From assembly GCA_919902625.1 (NCBI GenBank), contig CAKKRO010000087.1, positions 2,088 through 16,395 of the forward strand: 14,308 nucleotides of DNA, read 5' to 3'. Of the stretch, positions 1 to 7,256 are shown piece after piece. Numbering within the stretch: the first letter of the stretch is position 1; each line of letters opens with the position of its first letter. The stretch is from Nitrosomonadaceae bacterium (GTDB lineage: Bacteria; Pseudomonadota; Gammaproteobacteria; Burkholderiales; Nitrosomonadaceae). The translations under genes were made by a program, and so were the position numbers. The notes under the pieces were generated by a model. That model had not been told where the DNA came from. It ran no database searches and saw only the letters and a program-made list of their open reading frames with translations.

Positions 1-420
1 TGAACCATGACATCGATTGCCCATCATCAATGGTATGGCAATGAGGGTTAAAGCACCTGTTTTTGCCATGAAATCCTGCCAGACATCAGCGCCTGCTTCA
101 CTGGCCGTTTTTTCAATATATTGGAGAGATTCTTTTTTGTGTATATCTGTAGTAAACAGATTATCTGCGCTTAACTTACTATTCCATAACGTGGATAACC
201 CTGCAGTTGACTCTCCTTCTGCAGCCAATATCTGATTGCTTTCGTCTGGCGGGTTGTCACATATCCATACGGTCCGATAGGGCTCATAGATTAATAATTT
301 CTTGCAGACTATTTGCAGAACGTCTTTATCCTCTCCATATTGCAATAACATACTGTTATAGATTTCCAGAATAAGACCTATCAGCAAATAAGTATCGTTA
401 TGTCTAACCTGCATATCCAT
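1..420 (-). CDS. GAF-domain signalling protein, N-terminal part (cut by left edge)
   Basis: Reading leftward from an ATG at 420, the frame stays open for 140 codons to the window edge, so only the N-terminus is present. After about 20 leading residues the product looks like a GAF domain of the kind found ahead of PAS, GGDEF/EAL or kinase modules. The visible signs are an opening helix with the pattern LILEIYNSMLLQYG, then KKLLIYEPYRTVWI with the typical Tyr-Arg-x-x-Trp-Ile, and a strand ALTLIAIPLMMGNRCHGS at the edge that matches the usual hydrophobic-Pro-Leu GAF strand. GGAAGG nine bases upstream favours the ATG at 420; a second ATG lies two codons downstream. The gene is divergent from the kinase operon, which suggests a related signalling role. 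The output domain is outside the window, so whether this is a kinase, a cyclic-di-GMP enzyme or something else cannot be told. Confidence 0.7.
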   Translation of the reverse strand, partial: MDMQVRHNDTYLLIGLILEIYNSMLLQYGEDKDVLQIVCKKLLIYEPYRTVWICDNPPDESNQILAAEGESTAGLSTLWNSKLSADNLFTTDIHKKESLQYIEKTASEAGADVWQDFMAKTGALTLIAIPLMMGNRCHGS

Positions 421-589
421 CTTCTGGTACCTTCCAATTTCGTTTATACTAGGGTAAGTGTTTAACAATACGGTATATATTTTCTGGTTATTTGTCGGAT
501 ATGATTTAAGAACTTTGTAAGATAACTCTCAAAAAACAATCTTTTGATGATCAGGTACACAACCATTTCTTGAAAAATATGGAAAATTG
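421..589. promoter_or_regulatory. Divergent intergenic region between GAF gene and kinase operon
   Basis: This 169-base AT-rich gap separates two genes that point away from each other, so it must hold promoters for both unless they are read from distant sites. Weak sigma70-like pieces can be seen (TTGTCG at 492-497 and TAAGAT at 518-523 rightward; TTGTTA and TATAAA on the minus strand), but their spacings of about 20 and 14 bases are poor. I do not assign exact promoters. Confidence 0.4.
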
Positions 590-2179
590 ATGAGCCTGGA
601 CGACCTGTTTAAATCTTCTAATCAAAGAGTTAATGATTTGATCAAACATTCTGAGTCGTCTTCTTCGATGGCGGAACAATTGCGATGTTTGCTGACGGAG
701 CAGATTCAGAAAGAGTCCCAGCTTAAGCAACAATTGAGAGAGCGCGTAAAAGAGTTAACCTGTATCTCTGAGATTCGTTTTGTTCTGGAACTGAATCTTC
801 CGGTCCATGAGATGCTTCGGCAAGTCCTTCAGCACTTGATCATGGCGCTACAGTTCCCGGAAATTGCCGCCGGCAGCATTGAGCTTAACGGAGAACAAAT
901 TGTTTCCGGTAATGATTGTAACGAGCTTGCCAGCATACACTCAACCATCAGCGTCAATCATGAAATAGCCGGTCAGATCAATCTCTTTTACCGGGAAGAT
1001 AAAGCGCTTTTCTTGCCGGAAGAACAGAATCTTATCAATATTATTGCGGCTGATTTAGCAAAGTGGTTTGAGCGCAGCCAAATGATTGATTCTCTCCGTG
1101 CTGCATTACATCAATCAGAAATGCTGCAATTGGCGCTTGATGAACACTCTATCGTCGCCATTACCGATCATCAGGGAAGAATTACTTACACTAATGATAA
1201 ATTCTGCCAGATTTCCAAGTATTCGCGCGAGGAGCTCCTGGGCCAGGATCATCGCATTATCAATTCCGGATTTCACCCCAAAGAATTTTGGCGTCATCTA
1301 TGGAAAACAATTGCAAAGGGGCATGTTTGGAAAGATACGATAAGAAACCGCGCTAAAGATGGATCTTTCTATTGGGTGGAAACCACTATTGTCCCTTTCC
1401 TCGATACCCATAAAAAGCCTTATCAATATATCTCGATTCGTACCGACATCACCCGGCATAAGGAAATGGAATCCTTGCTGGATTTGCAAGTTAAAGAACT
1501 TGCTCGCGCCAATAACGAATTAGAGCAATTCACGTATGTTGCAACACATGACTTGCAAGAGCCTCTCAGATCAGTGTCCGGTTGCGTCCTGCTTCTCAAG
1601 GAACGTTACGGGAACCGGATTGATGAGCGTGCCGATGAATTCATTTCGCATGCGGTGGATGGTGTCGAGCGGATGAAGGAACTCATTAACGATCTTTCCA
1701 TCTATTCACGGATTGATGCCCCTAAGAATAAAATACCCATAGACTGCCCGGAATTACTCAATAGCGTATTGGTCAATATAAAGCATGGTATTTCAGAAAG
1801 CAAAGCAGAGATAACCTATACGCCATTGCCTACCATATATGGTATCCGAAGCCAGTTGGCGCAAGTATTCCAGAACCTCATCATGAATGCCATCAAATTT
1901 TGTGAAGAACCTCCCAGAATTCATATCAGTGCGACACTCAAAGACAATCAATGGATATTTTCAGTTGCAGATAATGGTATTGGTATTGAGGCGCAGTATT
2001 TTGACCGTATCTTTCGTGTATTCCAACGCTTGCATACGCGCAAGCGTTATCCAGGAACGGGTATCGGACTCTCCATTTGCAAGAAAATCGTCGAAAATCA
2101 TAATGGGCAGATATGGGTGAAATCAGAGCCTGGGAAAGGCTCTACTTTTTATTTTTCTATCCCCGAGAAAAGAAATTAA
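590..2179 (+). CDS. Soluble sensor histidine kinase, GAF-PAS-HisKA-HATPase
   Basis: This is a two-component histidine kinase of 529 residues if started at the ATG at 590; a TTG just upstream is possible, but the ATG has GGAA five bases ahead. Residues 1-50 look helical, 55-165 resemble a divergent GAF domain, and 170-290 form a PAS domain with a PAC-like end (YISIRTDITRHKEME). The HisKA domain carries the H-box FTYVATHDLQEPLR with the phospho-accepting His at 320. The ATPase domain has an N-box (QNLIMNAIKF, about 428-437), a G1 box DNGIGI at 461-466, an F-box with FRVFQRL, and a G2 box GTGIGLS at 489-495. The H-box resembles those of phytochrome-type kinases that pair with small Rcp1-like receivers, and exactly such a receiver gene starts six bases downstream. 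There is no signal peptide or membrane segment, so it is probably cytoplasmic. The ligand of the GAF/PAS part is unknown. Confidence 0.9.
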   Translation: MSLDDLFKSSNQRVNDLIKHSESSSSMAEQLRCLLTEQIQKESQLKQQLRERVKELTCISEIRFVLELNLPVHEMLRQVLQHLIMALQFPEIAAGSIELNGEQIVSGNDCNELASIHSTISVNHEIAGQINLFYREDKALFLPEEQNLINIIAADLAKWFERSQMIDSLRAALHQSEMLQLALDEHSIVAITDHQGRITYTNDKFCQISKYSREELLGQDHRIINSGFHPKEFWRHLWKTIAKGHVWKDTIRNRAKDGSFYWVETTIVPFLDTHKKPYQYISIRTDITRHKEMESLLDLQVKELARANNELEQFTYVATHDLQEPLRSVSGCVLLLKERYGNRIDERADEFISHAVDGVERMKELINDLSIYSRIDAPKNKIPIDCPELLNSVLVNIKHGISESKAEITYTPLPTIYGIRSQLAQVFQNLIMNAIKFCEEPPRIHISATLKDNQWIFSVADNGIGIEAQYFDRIFRVFQRLHTRKRYPGTGIGLSICKKIVENHNGQIWVKSEPGKGSTFYFSIPEKRN

Positions 2180-2185
2180 CATACC

Positions 2186-2641
2186 ATGCAATTTAATAAA
2201 CAGTCTCGTTTAATCAATATCTTAATGGCTGAAGATAACCCGACTGATGTCATGCTGACCAAGGAAGCGCTCATTACCTCAAAAGTCATGTTCGATCTGT
2301 TTGTGGTTGACGATGGTGTAGAGGCTATGGATTTCTTGCAACAGAAGCATCCCTACTCCCACATGCCGCGCCCGGATTTAATTCTGCTTGATTTGAATAT
2401 GCCCCGGAAGAACGGTATGGAAGTGCTGATTGAGCTCAAAGAGGATATTCACTTAAAAAGTATTCCCGTCATCATTCTCACGACTTCAAATTCCGACGAG
2501 GATATTGCCAAAGCCTACAACCATCATACTAATTGCTATATCAGAAAACCCATAGATCTGGGCAGCTTCGTTCAAATAGTGCAATCGGTTCAGCATTTCT
2601 GGTTCCAGATTGTAACGTTACCATCCAAACCCAACTTCTAG
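2186..2641 (+). CDS. Single-domain response regulator, Rcp1/CheY-like
   Basis: This 151-residue protein is a lone receiver domain without an output domain. The acidic pair Glu16-Asp17 opens the fold (LMAEDNPTD), the phospho-acceptor is Asp69 in LILLDLNMP, the switch Thr is at 99-100 (VIILTTSNSD), and Lys121-Pro122 completes the active site (CYIRKPID). The long loop between the third and fourth elements and the DNPTD start are typical of the Rcp1 family, whose members take phosphate from phytochrome-like kinases. The gene begins six bases after the kinase stop, so the two are almost surely co-transcribed and probably form a cognate pair. With no DNA-binding or enzyme domain, its output must be protein-protein contact or passing phosphate to another histidine domain. 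The Shine-Dalgarno sequence is poor, consistent with translational coupling. Confidence 0.92.
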   Translation: MQFNKQSRLINILMAEDNPTDVMLTKEALITSKVMFDLFVVDDGVEAMDFLQQKHPYSHMPRPDLILLDLNMPRKNGMEVLIELKEDIHLKSIPVIILTTSNSDEDIAKAYNHHTNCYIRKPIDLGSFVQIVQSVQHFWFQIVTLPSKPNF

Positions 2642-2652
2642 ATTCTAAACAA

Positions 2653-4113
2653 ATGCATCAGAACTTAATTCGAGTTTTGCTGGTTGAAGATAATCCAACC
2701 GATGCATTATTGGTAAAAGATGAGTTACTGCATGTCATGATGGGCCAATTCATGGTGGAGCATGTAGAGTACTTGAATGATGCGCTTAAGCGTGTGCAGC
2801 AAAAAAAATTCGATGTGATATTGCTTGATCTTAATTTGCCTGACAGCAACGGTGTCGAAACATTCGACCGGTTGCATAGTGTCGCCAAAGATATCCCCAT
2901 CGCTTTATTGTCTTACCGGGCGGATGAACCGCTTGCCATTCGAATGATTAAAGCCGGTGCACAGGACTATCTGGTTAAAGGGCGTATGATTGATGGTGTA
3001 TTGCCACGCGTTATTCGTTATTCCATTGAACGTAAACGGACGGAAGATGCTGCCAGAATTGCTACTCAACGATTCCAGACTATTTTTGAAAAAGCGCCCT
3101 TGGGGATAGCGCTGATTAATTCCATGACAGAGAAGTTTGTTCATGTTAATCAGAAGTATATTGAAATTTCCGGATATTCCTGGGAAGCCTTTAAGAAAAT
3201 TAATAGAATACAAATTATGCATCCTGATGATCAAGAGATGTATCTAGATAAAATAGAATTAATGAAAACCGGTCAGATTCGTGATTTTAATCTATCGGGT
3301 AGAATTGTTCGTCCTGATCAATCTATTGTATGGATTGATATGGCGGTAGTCTCCATCGACTATAAAGACAATCATTTATACCATTTGTGCATGATTGAAG
3401 ATGTCACGGAAAAAAGGAAAACAATGATGAAATTGGCTTCCTTAACGCAACATTTACAAAAAATAAGGGAAACTGAAAGAACAAAAATTTCCAGGGAAAT
3501 TCATGATGTCCTTGGAGGCGTTTTATCCATAATCAGAATGGATCTTGACTGGCTTTCAAAAAAGATTGAATCTGAATCAATTGAACTTAAATCTTTAGGG
3601 AAAAAAATTTACGATTTGCATCAATTAACTGGAGAGAGTATCGAGATCATACGTAAGATATCGAAGAATTTACGCCCCGGCACCCTGGATAATCTAGGGC
3701 TAAAAGCCGCCATAGAAGGATTAGTACAAGATTTTCAGCAACGTCATGATATCAAATGTCATTTAGAAATAGCAAACAAAGCCCTACAAAAGGTTAGAAA
3801 GAAGTATGAAATAGAAATCTTTAGAATTTTCCAGGAGGCTTTCAACAATATTGCGCAACACGCTCAAGCGACCATTGTAGAAGTCAATATTGCTAATATC
3901 GAAAATGTAATATCCATAGAAATCAGGGATAACGGTGTTGGAATCACTGAACAACAATTGCTGGATCCGAATTCATTCGGCATTCATGGAATGTCTGAAC
4001 GTGCTAACCAGATCAATGGTCATTTAGAAATTAAAAATAATTCACCCCACGGCTGCATATTACACTTAAGCATTCCAATAAAAAACAACACAAGAAGAAA
4101 TATAAATGGTTGA
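2653..4113 (+). CDS. Hybrid sensor kinase, REC-PAS-HisKA_3-HATPase
   Basis: This 486-residue kinase starts with a receiver domain. The frame is open further upstream to 2533, but that start would overlap the previous gene, and the receiver fold begins at the ATG at 2653, 11 bases after the upstream stop. The receiver (about 5-125) has Glu12-Asp13, phospho-acceptor Asp59 (VILLDLNLP), Ser87 at the switch position and Lys109 (DYLVKG). A PAS domain covers about 135-255. The dimerisation domain is of the NarX/UhpB type (HisKA_3) with motif ISREIHDVLGG and phospho-accepting His284. The ATPase domain shows FQEAFNNIAQHA (393-404), DNGVGI at 427-432 and the short G2 box SFGIHGMSERA (441-451). HisKA_3 kinases normally phosphorylate NarL-type regulators, and one follows 15 bases downstream. 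An N-terminal receiver suggests that its activity is set by another kinase, possibly the one at 590-2179. No membrane segment is seen. The second half is visibly richer in A and T than the receiver part. Confidence 0.9.
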   Translation: MHQNLIRVLLVEDNPTDALLVKDELLHVMMGQFMVEHVEYLNDALKRVQQKKFDVILLDLNLPDSNGVETFDRLHSVAKDIPIALLSYRADEPLAIRMIKAGAQDYLVKGRMIDGVLPRVIRYSIERKRTEDAARIATQRFQTIFEKAPLGIALINSMTEKFVHVNQKYIEISGYSWEAFKKINRIQIMHPDDQEMYLDKIELMKTGQIRDFNLSGRIVRPDQSIVWIDMAVVSIDYKDNHLYHLCMIEDVTEKRKTMMKLASLTQHLQKIRETERTKISREIHDVLGGVLSIIRMDLDWLSKKIESESIELKSLGKKIYDLHQLTGESIEIIRKISKNLRPGTLDNLGLKAAIEGLVQDFQQRHDIKCHLEIANKALQKVRKKYEIEIFRIFQEAFNNIAQHAQATIVEVNIANIENVISIEIRDNGVGITEQQLLDPNSFGIHGMSERANQINGHLEIKNNSPHGCILHLSIPIKNNTRRNING

Positions 4114-4128
4114 TAGATAGAGAATTAA

Positions 4129-4770
4129 ATGAAAATCAAAGTACTACTGGTTGATGATCATAAGCTCTTCCGCAATGGCTTGAAGCAAATTCTGGAAGAT
4201 ACCCCGGATATTGTTGTAGTGAATGAGGCGCCCAATGTACGCACCGCTTTAAAAATTGTCGATGATTGTAATTGTGACTGTGATGTGATCATTCTGGATA
4301 TTAACCTGCAAGATCTGAATGGATTGGAATTGATAAAGCGATTAAAGGTACGGAAATTTAACTATAAGATTCTGGTTTTGAGTATGTATCCCGAGGATGA
4401 GTACGCCCTGAGAGCAATACGCCTGGGTGCAAGCGCCTATCTCACTAAAGATTGCTCAGTCGATCTTCTTATCAGCGTGATACGCCGGATAGCCAATGGA
4501 GGAAAGTATGTAAGTCAGGAAATCGTCGAAAAATTACTCACTCCTGCTGATTCTGAACATCAAGAGAAGCCACATCTGAGTTTTTCTGACAGAGAGCTTC
4601 ATATTTTCAAATTAATCTGCGCCGGAGAATCCTTGACTGCCATTGGATTAAAATTATCCATCAGTATAAAAACCGTGAGCACTTATCGGACACGCATACT
4701 GAAAAAAATGGGTTTTAAAAACAACATGCAATTGTTTCAGTATGCGTCTGAAAACAACTTAATAGAATAA
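4129..4770 (+). CDS. NarL/FixJ-family response regulator with LuxR-type HTH
   Basis: This 213-residue transcription factor has a receiver domain (1-120) and a C-terminal LuxR-type helix-turn-helix (about 149-210). Receiver landmarks are Asp9-Asp10, phospho-acceptor Asp57 (VIILDINL), Ser85 at the switch position and Lys107 (YLTKD). In the HTH, SFSDRELHIFKLICAGES opens the fold and KTVSTYRTRILKKMGF contains the recognition helix. It is probably the output of the operon, phosphorylated by the HisKA_3 kinase that ends 15 bases upstream. Two oddities are visible: a Cys-rich stretch CNCDCD (Cys47, 49, 51) just before the phosphorylation strand, and the usual Met-Pro-Gly after the Asp replaced by Leu-Gln-Asp. 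A GAG about seven bases ahead of the ATG is an acceptable ribosome site. Target genes are unknown; control of the operon itself or of the divergent GAF gene is plausible. Confidence 0.93.
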   Translation: MKIKVLLVDDHKLFRNGLKQILEDTPDIVVVNEAPNVRTALKIVDDCNCDCDVIILDINLQDLNGLELIKRLKVRKFNYKILVLSMYPEDEYALRAIRLGASAYLTKDCSVDLLISVIRRIANGGKYVSQEIVEKLLTPADSEHQEKPHLSFSDRELHIFKLICAGESLTAIGLKLSISIKTVSTYRTRILKKMGFKNNMQLFQYASENNLIE

Positions 4771-4819
4771 ATTTATCGTTATTCGCTCAATCTGGTATCT
4801 ACACAATGCCTCTCAATGC

Positions 4820-6055
4820 CTATGTGGCAGACAGCTTGGTCTTTATATCCATCTGATTCCGCAGGGTTTTATGTACCGGGCATTGATTGGCGATTTCCAA
4901 TAACCGGATACGTTGCTGATCATTCAGATGGCCGATCAATTGAATGCTACGTGTAATCCTGTCAATGAATGGAGCCTGCGCTTCACAAGCGGCGCAATCC
5001 TCCGCATGAATTCGCGTGTGATGCAATTTGACCTGGATATCCTGCAAATCAATCTGTTTGTGATTGGCATACATACGCAGTGTCATCGAAGTACAGCTAC
5101 CCAATGCGGCGAGTAATAATTCATAGGGATTCAATCCGAGATCTGCGCCACCCATCGCAACCGGTTCGTCACTGATCAAATGATGATGCCCGGCTAAAAT
5201 TTCCCGTGTGAATTTTTTATCCCGCTCCCGCACAATCACACTGCCCGGCTCGACGATTTGCATTTCGGCATCTTCTTTTTTAGCTGGCATCCGATCCGTT
5301 TTCAGATAGCGCCCAGCCCAGGCAGATAAAACCTCTGCCACATATCGGGAATCTTCCGGGTTGGATAAAAGATGATCCGCCTGATCTAACGACACAAAGC
5401 TCTTGGGGTGTTTGGCAGCGGTGTAGATCCTTGCCGCTTCGTCGATGGAAACCACCTGATCCAGTGGCGAATGAAATATCAACAAAGCCTTTCTTAAGGC
5501 TTTAATATGCGCTACCGAATTGTATTTTTCCAGATCATCAATAAACTGACGCTGAATGTTAAAACTTCTCCCACCCAGTTCAACTTGCACTGTTTGCTTA
5601 TCCATTAATGCATGGACAGAATCTGCAAATAAGTGTTTGACATGAGCAGCCGTTGCAGGCGCCCCAATGGTAATCACCGCTTTGACTGCCGCCAGGTCTT
5701 GAGCCACCGCCAGTGCTGCTGAACCACCCAAACTATGGCCTATTAACAGGGTGGGCGCAGCATAATGCTGCTCCAGATAATGGGCGGCCGCCAATAAATC
5801 CTGCAAATTAGACGAGAAATTAGTATTTGAAAAATCACCTTTACTATTCCCCAGTCCGGTAAAATCAAACCGTAATACGGCAATCCCCAGGTCAGCCAAA
5901 GCGCGTGCGATGCGTGCGGCCGCAAGGTTATCCTTGGAGCAGGTGAAACAATGCGCAAACAATGCATAGGATTTGATGACACCGGATGGCATTTCCAGCA
6001 AACCCGATAAAGATTCGCCTTGTGGATTTTTAAATACGGCTTCAATACGTGGCAT
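4820..6055 (-). CDS. Bifunctional alpha/beta-hydrolase / OsmC-family fusion protein
   Basis: This 411-residue protein joins two enzymes. Residues 1-255 are a serine alpha/beta-hydrolase: FAHCFTCSKD near 33-42, the nucleophile elbow GHSLGG with Ser108, a likely acid Asp199 (SPLDQVV) and His228 (QADHLLS). Residues 265-408 are an OsmC-type thiol peroxidase domain with its two reactive cysteines, Cys321 (LGSCTSMTLRMYA) and Cys392 (NQCPVHKTL). Two further cysteines, 354 and 357, sit in HAEDCAACE. This fusion is a known protein type in many proteobacteria, and the length is as expected. OsmC domains reduce organic hydroperoxides, so the hydrolase half may act on a related ester or lipid; that coupling is inference. 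An in-frame TAG lies two codons upstream of the ATG, which fixes the start. It converges on the regulator gene (49-base gap) and is divergent from the dehydrogenase gene at 6145. It is probably cytoplasmic, with no signal peptide. Confidence 0.92.
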   Translation of the reverse strand: MPRIEAVFKNPQGESLSGLLEMPSGVIKSYALFAHCFTCSKDNLAAARIARALADLGIAVLRFDFTGLGNSKGDFSNTNFSSNLQDLLAAAHYLEQHYAAPTLLIGHSLGGSAALAVAQDLAAVKAVITIGAPATAAHVKHLFADSVHALMDKQTVQVELGGRSFNIQRQFIDDLEKYNSVAHIKALRKALLIFHSPLDQVVSIDEAARIYTAAKHPKSFVSLDQADHLLSNPEDSRYVAEVLSAWAGRYLKTDRMPAKKEDAEMQIVEPGSVIVRERDKKFTREILAGHHHLISDEPVAMGGADLGLNPYELLLAALGSCTSMTLRMYANHKQIDLQDIQVKLHHTRIHAEDCAACEAQAPFIDRITRSIQLIGHLNDQQRIRLLEIANQCPVHKTLRNQMDIKTKLSAT

Positions 6056-6144
6056 CGTCTATGAATTCTTCAGAGTGATATGTTTTCATCCTATGCATTT
6101 AGGCAAATAGTACACTACCCGTTTAAAAAAAACAGGTGCGGTAT
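6056..6144. promoter_or_regulatory. Divergent intergenic region, hydrolase/OsmC gene and GpsA-like gene
   Basis: These 89 AT-rich bases separate two outward-facing genes and should carry both promoters. I could not place convincing -35/-10 pairs. Near the right end AGGTG (6134-6138) lies six bases ahead of the ATG at 6145 and is the likely ribosome site for the dehydrogenase; it overlaps a possible GTG start at 6136, which argues against that earlier start. Confidence 0.4.
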
Positions 6145-7062
6145 ATGACAATATCTTTCCGAATTCTCATCCTGGGTCATGGTGAAATGGGACAGGCGAT
6201 GGAATACCTGCTCAAAGATCAGCATCCATTGGATATTTGGGAAAAGTTTCCGCAAGATAATTACCCATCCGTTATCCTTGAGGAAAGCGCGCCGCAGGCA
6301 GATATCGTGTTGTTTTGTCTGCCGGTTAATCCGCATCGCGAAATTGTCCGGCAAATCGCACCCTTACTAAAGAAAACCTGCCTGTGCGTCAGCATTGCCA
6401 AAGGATTGGATGAGGCGGGCCAAACGGCCGCACAAATCTTTTCAGAAAATCTGGCAAAACATCAACCCTATGCCCTGCTGTATGGCCCAATGATCTCCGA
6501 AGAAATCCGCGCAGGCCGTTATGCCTTTGGTCAACTGGGTTGCCGTGATCTTGCTTCATTGCACAAAATCCAGAGCTGTTTTCGTCACACCCCATTGTAT
6601 ATTGAACATACGGCCGACATTACCGGCATCAGTTGGTCTGTGATCTTGAAGAATGTCTATGCCATGGCGTTTGGCATGGCGGATGAACTCAAACTGGGTG
6701 ACAACATGCGTGGCTACCTTTCCGTTGCAGCTTTAGAGGAGCTGAATCAGATTGTTTGCGAGATGGGTGGACAAACCGGCAGCCCGTATCATCTGGCGGG
6801 ATTGGGTGATCTCATCACCACCGCCACCAGTGAAAGCTCCCATCATCATGAACTGGGACGCCGGCTGGCCAGAGAAGAAACGCATGATATTTCGGGCGAA
6901 GGGCCGCATACCTTAAAGATGATTGCTCAGTATCAGTTACTTAACACCAATGACTATCCACTTTTTCGACTGATCAATAGCATCGTGCCGCATCCACACA
7001 ATGTTCGCCTCAAATTTCATGACTATCTCGAACAGGTTTACGAGAAACAAGGTAGCACTTGA
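6145..7062 (+). CDS. GpsA-like NAD(P)-dependent glycerol-3-phosphate dehydrogenase family protein
   Basis: This 305-residue protein matches the plan of soluble glycerol-3-phosphate dehydrogenase. An N-terminal Rossmann fold has the GxGxxG loop GHGEMG at 11-16, a conserved Lys lies in SIAKGLDE (Lys86), and GPMISEEIRAG stands where the family has its Gly-Pro-Ser-Phe-Ala-x-Glu motif. The C-terminal domain has LKNVYAMAFG with the likely catalytic Lys169 and LAGLGDL with Asp222. True GpsA makes glycerol-3-phosphate for phospholipids from dihydroxyacetone phosphate. This protein is shorter than the usual 330 or so residues, and the normally conserved Ser-Arg-Asn after the GLGDL block reads Ser-His-His (residues 232-234), so substrate or cofactor may differ. 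It could be a paralogue with another 2-hydroxyacid-phosphate or similar substrate. The start at 6145 is preferred over the GTG at 6136 because AGGTG is well placed. Confidence 0.8.
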   Translation: MTISFRILILGHGEMGQAMEYLLKDQHPLDIWEKFPQDNYPSVILEESAPQADIVLFCLPVNPHREIVRQIAPLLKKTCLCVSIAKGLDEAGQTAAQIFSENLAKHQPYALLYGPMISEEIRAGRYAFGQLGCRDLASLHKIQSCFRHTPLYIEHTADITGISWSVILKNVYAMAFGMADELKLGDNMRGYLSVAALEELNQIVCEMGGQTGSPYHLAGLGDLITTATSESSHHHELGRRLAREETHDISGEGPHTLKMIAQYQLLNTNDYPLFRLINSIVPHPHNVRLKFHDYLEQVYEKQGST

Positions 7063-7081
7063 TCAAACTTTTTTTAGAAGC

Positions 7082-7129
7082 CAATTTACAGGCCGGCAGG
7101 CTCCTAGAAAATTGTTAAAAACAAATTTT
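7082..7129. other. Overlapping inverted repeats downstream of GpsA-like gene
   Basis: Within the 221-base gap between the dehydrogenase and hicB, CAATTT (7082-7087) can pair with AAATTG ending at 7114. The same AAAATTG (7108-7114) can instead pair with CAAATTTT (7122-7129), with one bulged base. The two hairpins are mutually exclusive. They could be a weak terminator or an RNA switch of form, or chance in AT-rich DNA. The rest of the gap holds no supported gene. Confidence 0.3.
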
Positions 7130-7231
7130 AGATTTAATATGGCAGCTTAAAATAACAAGCCATCAAGAAAGGTTCCAGGCAAACGCATATTTGTGGAAAA
7201 AGAAGCGGATTTATTTCTGGGTGTGTCAGTA

Positions 7232-7256
7232 ACCGGGAATCCGGTGCCTTTATAGT
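7232..7256 (+). promoter_or_regulatory. Candidate hicBA promoter with palindrome
   Basis: TATAGT at 7251-7256 is a good -10-like element, 27 bases before the hicB ATG. Just upstream is a perfect palindrome, ACCGG at 7232-7236 and CCGGT at 7241-7245 around GAAT, lying where a repressor would block polymerase. No good -35 is seen. Toxin-antitoxin operons are often self-repressed, which fits, but the short HicB here lacks an obvious DNA-binding domain. Confidence 0.3.

Noticed and set aside
17..235. Rightward open frame of 72 codons
   Set aside because: It lies inside the leftward GAF-domain frame, which has a recognisable domain; the rightward product resembles nothing.
2533..2652. Upstream extension of the hybrid kinase
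   Set aside because: It would overlap the receiver gene by 109 bases and adds sequence unlike any domain; the receiver fold starts at 2653.
4804..4821. Direct repeat of CAATGCCT, ten bases apart
   Set aside because: Only two short copies at the end of a coding region; likely chance.
6136..6144. GTG start for the GpsA-like gene
   Set aside because: The GTG overlaps the AGGTG ribosome site that serves the ATG at 6145.
7069..7075. T-run after the GpsA-like gene as an intrinsic terminator
   Set aside because: The preceding stem is only two separated four-base pairings with uneven internal loops, too weak to call.
7161..7253. Open stretch of about 30 codons before hicB, possible gene remnant
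   Set aside because: It has no start codon, a stop just upstream in frame, and no recognised motif.
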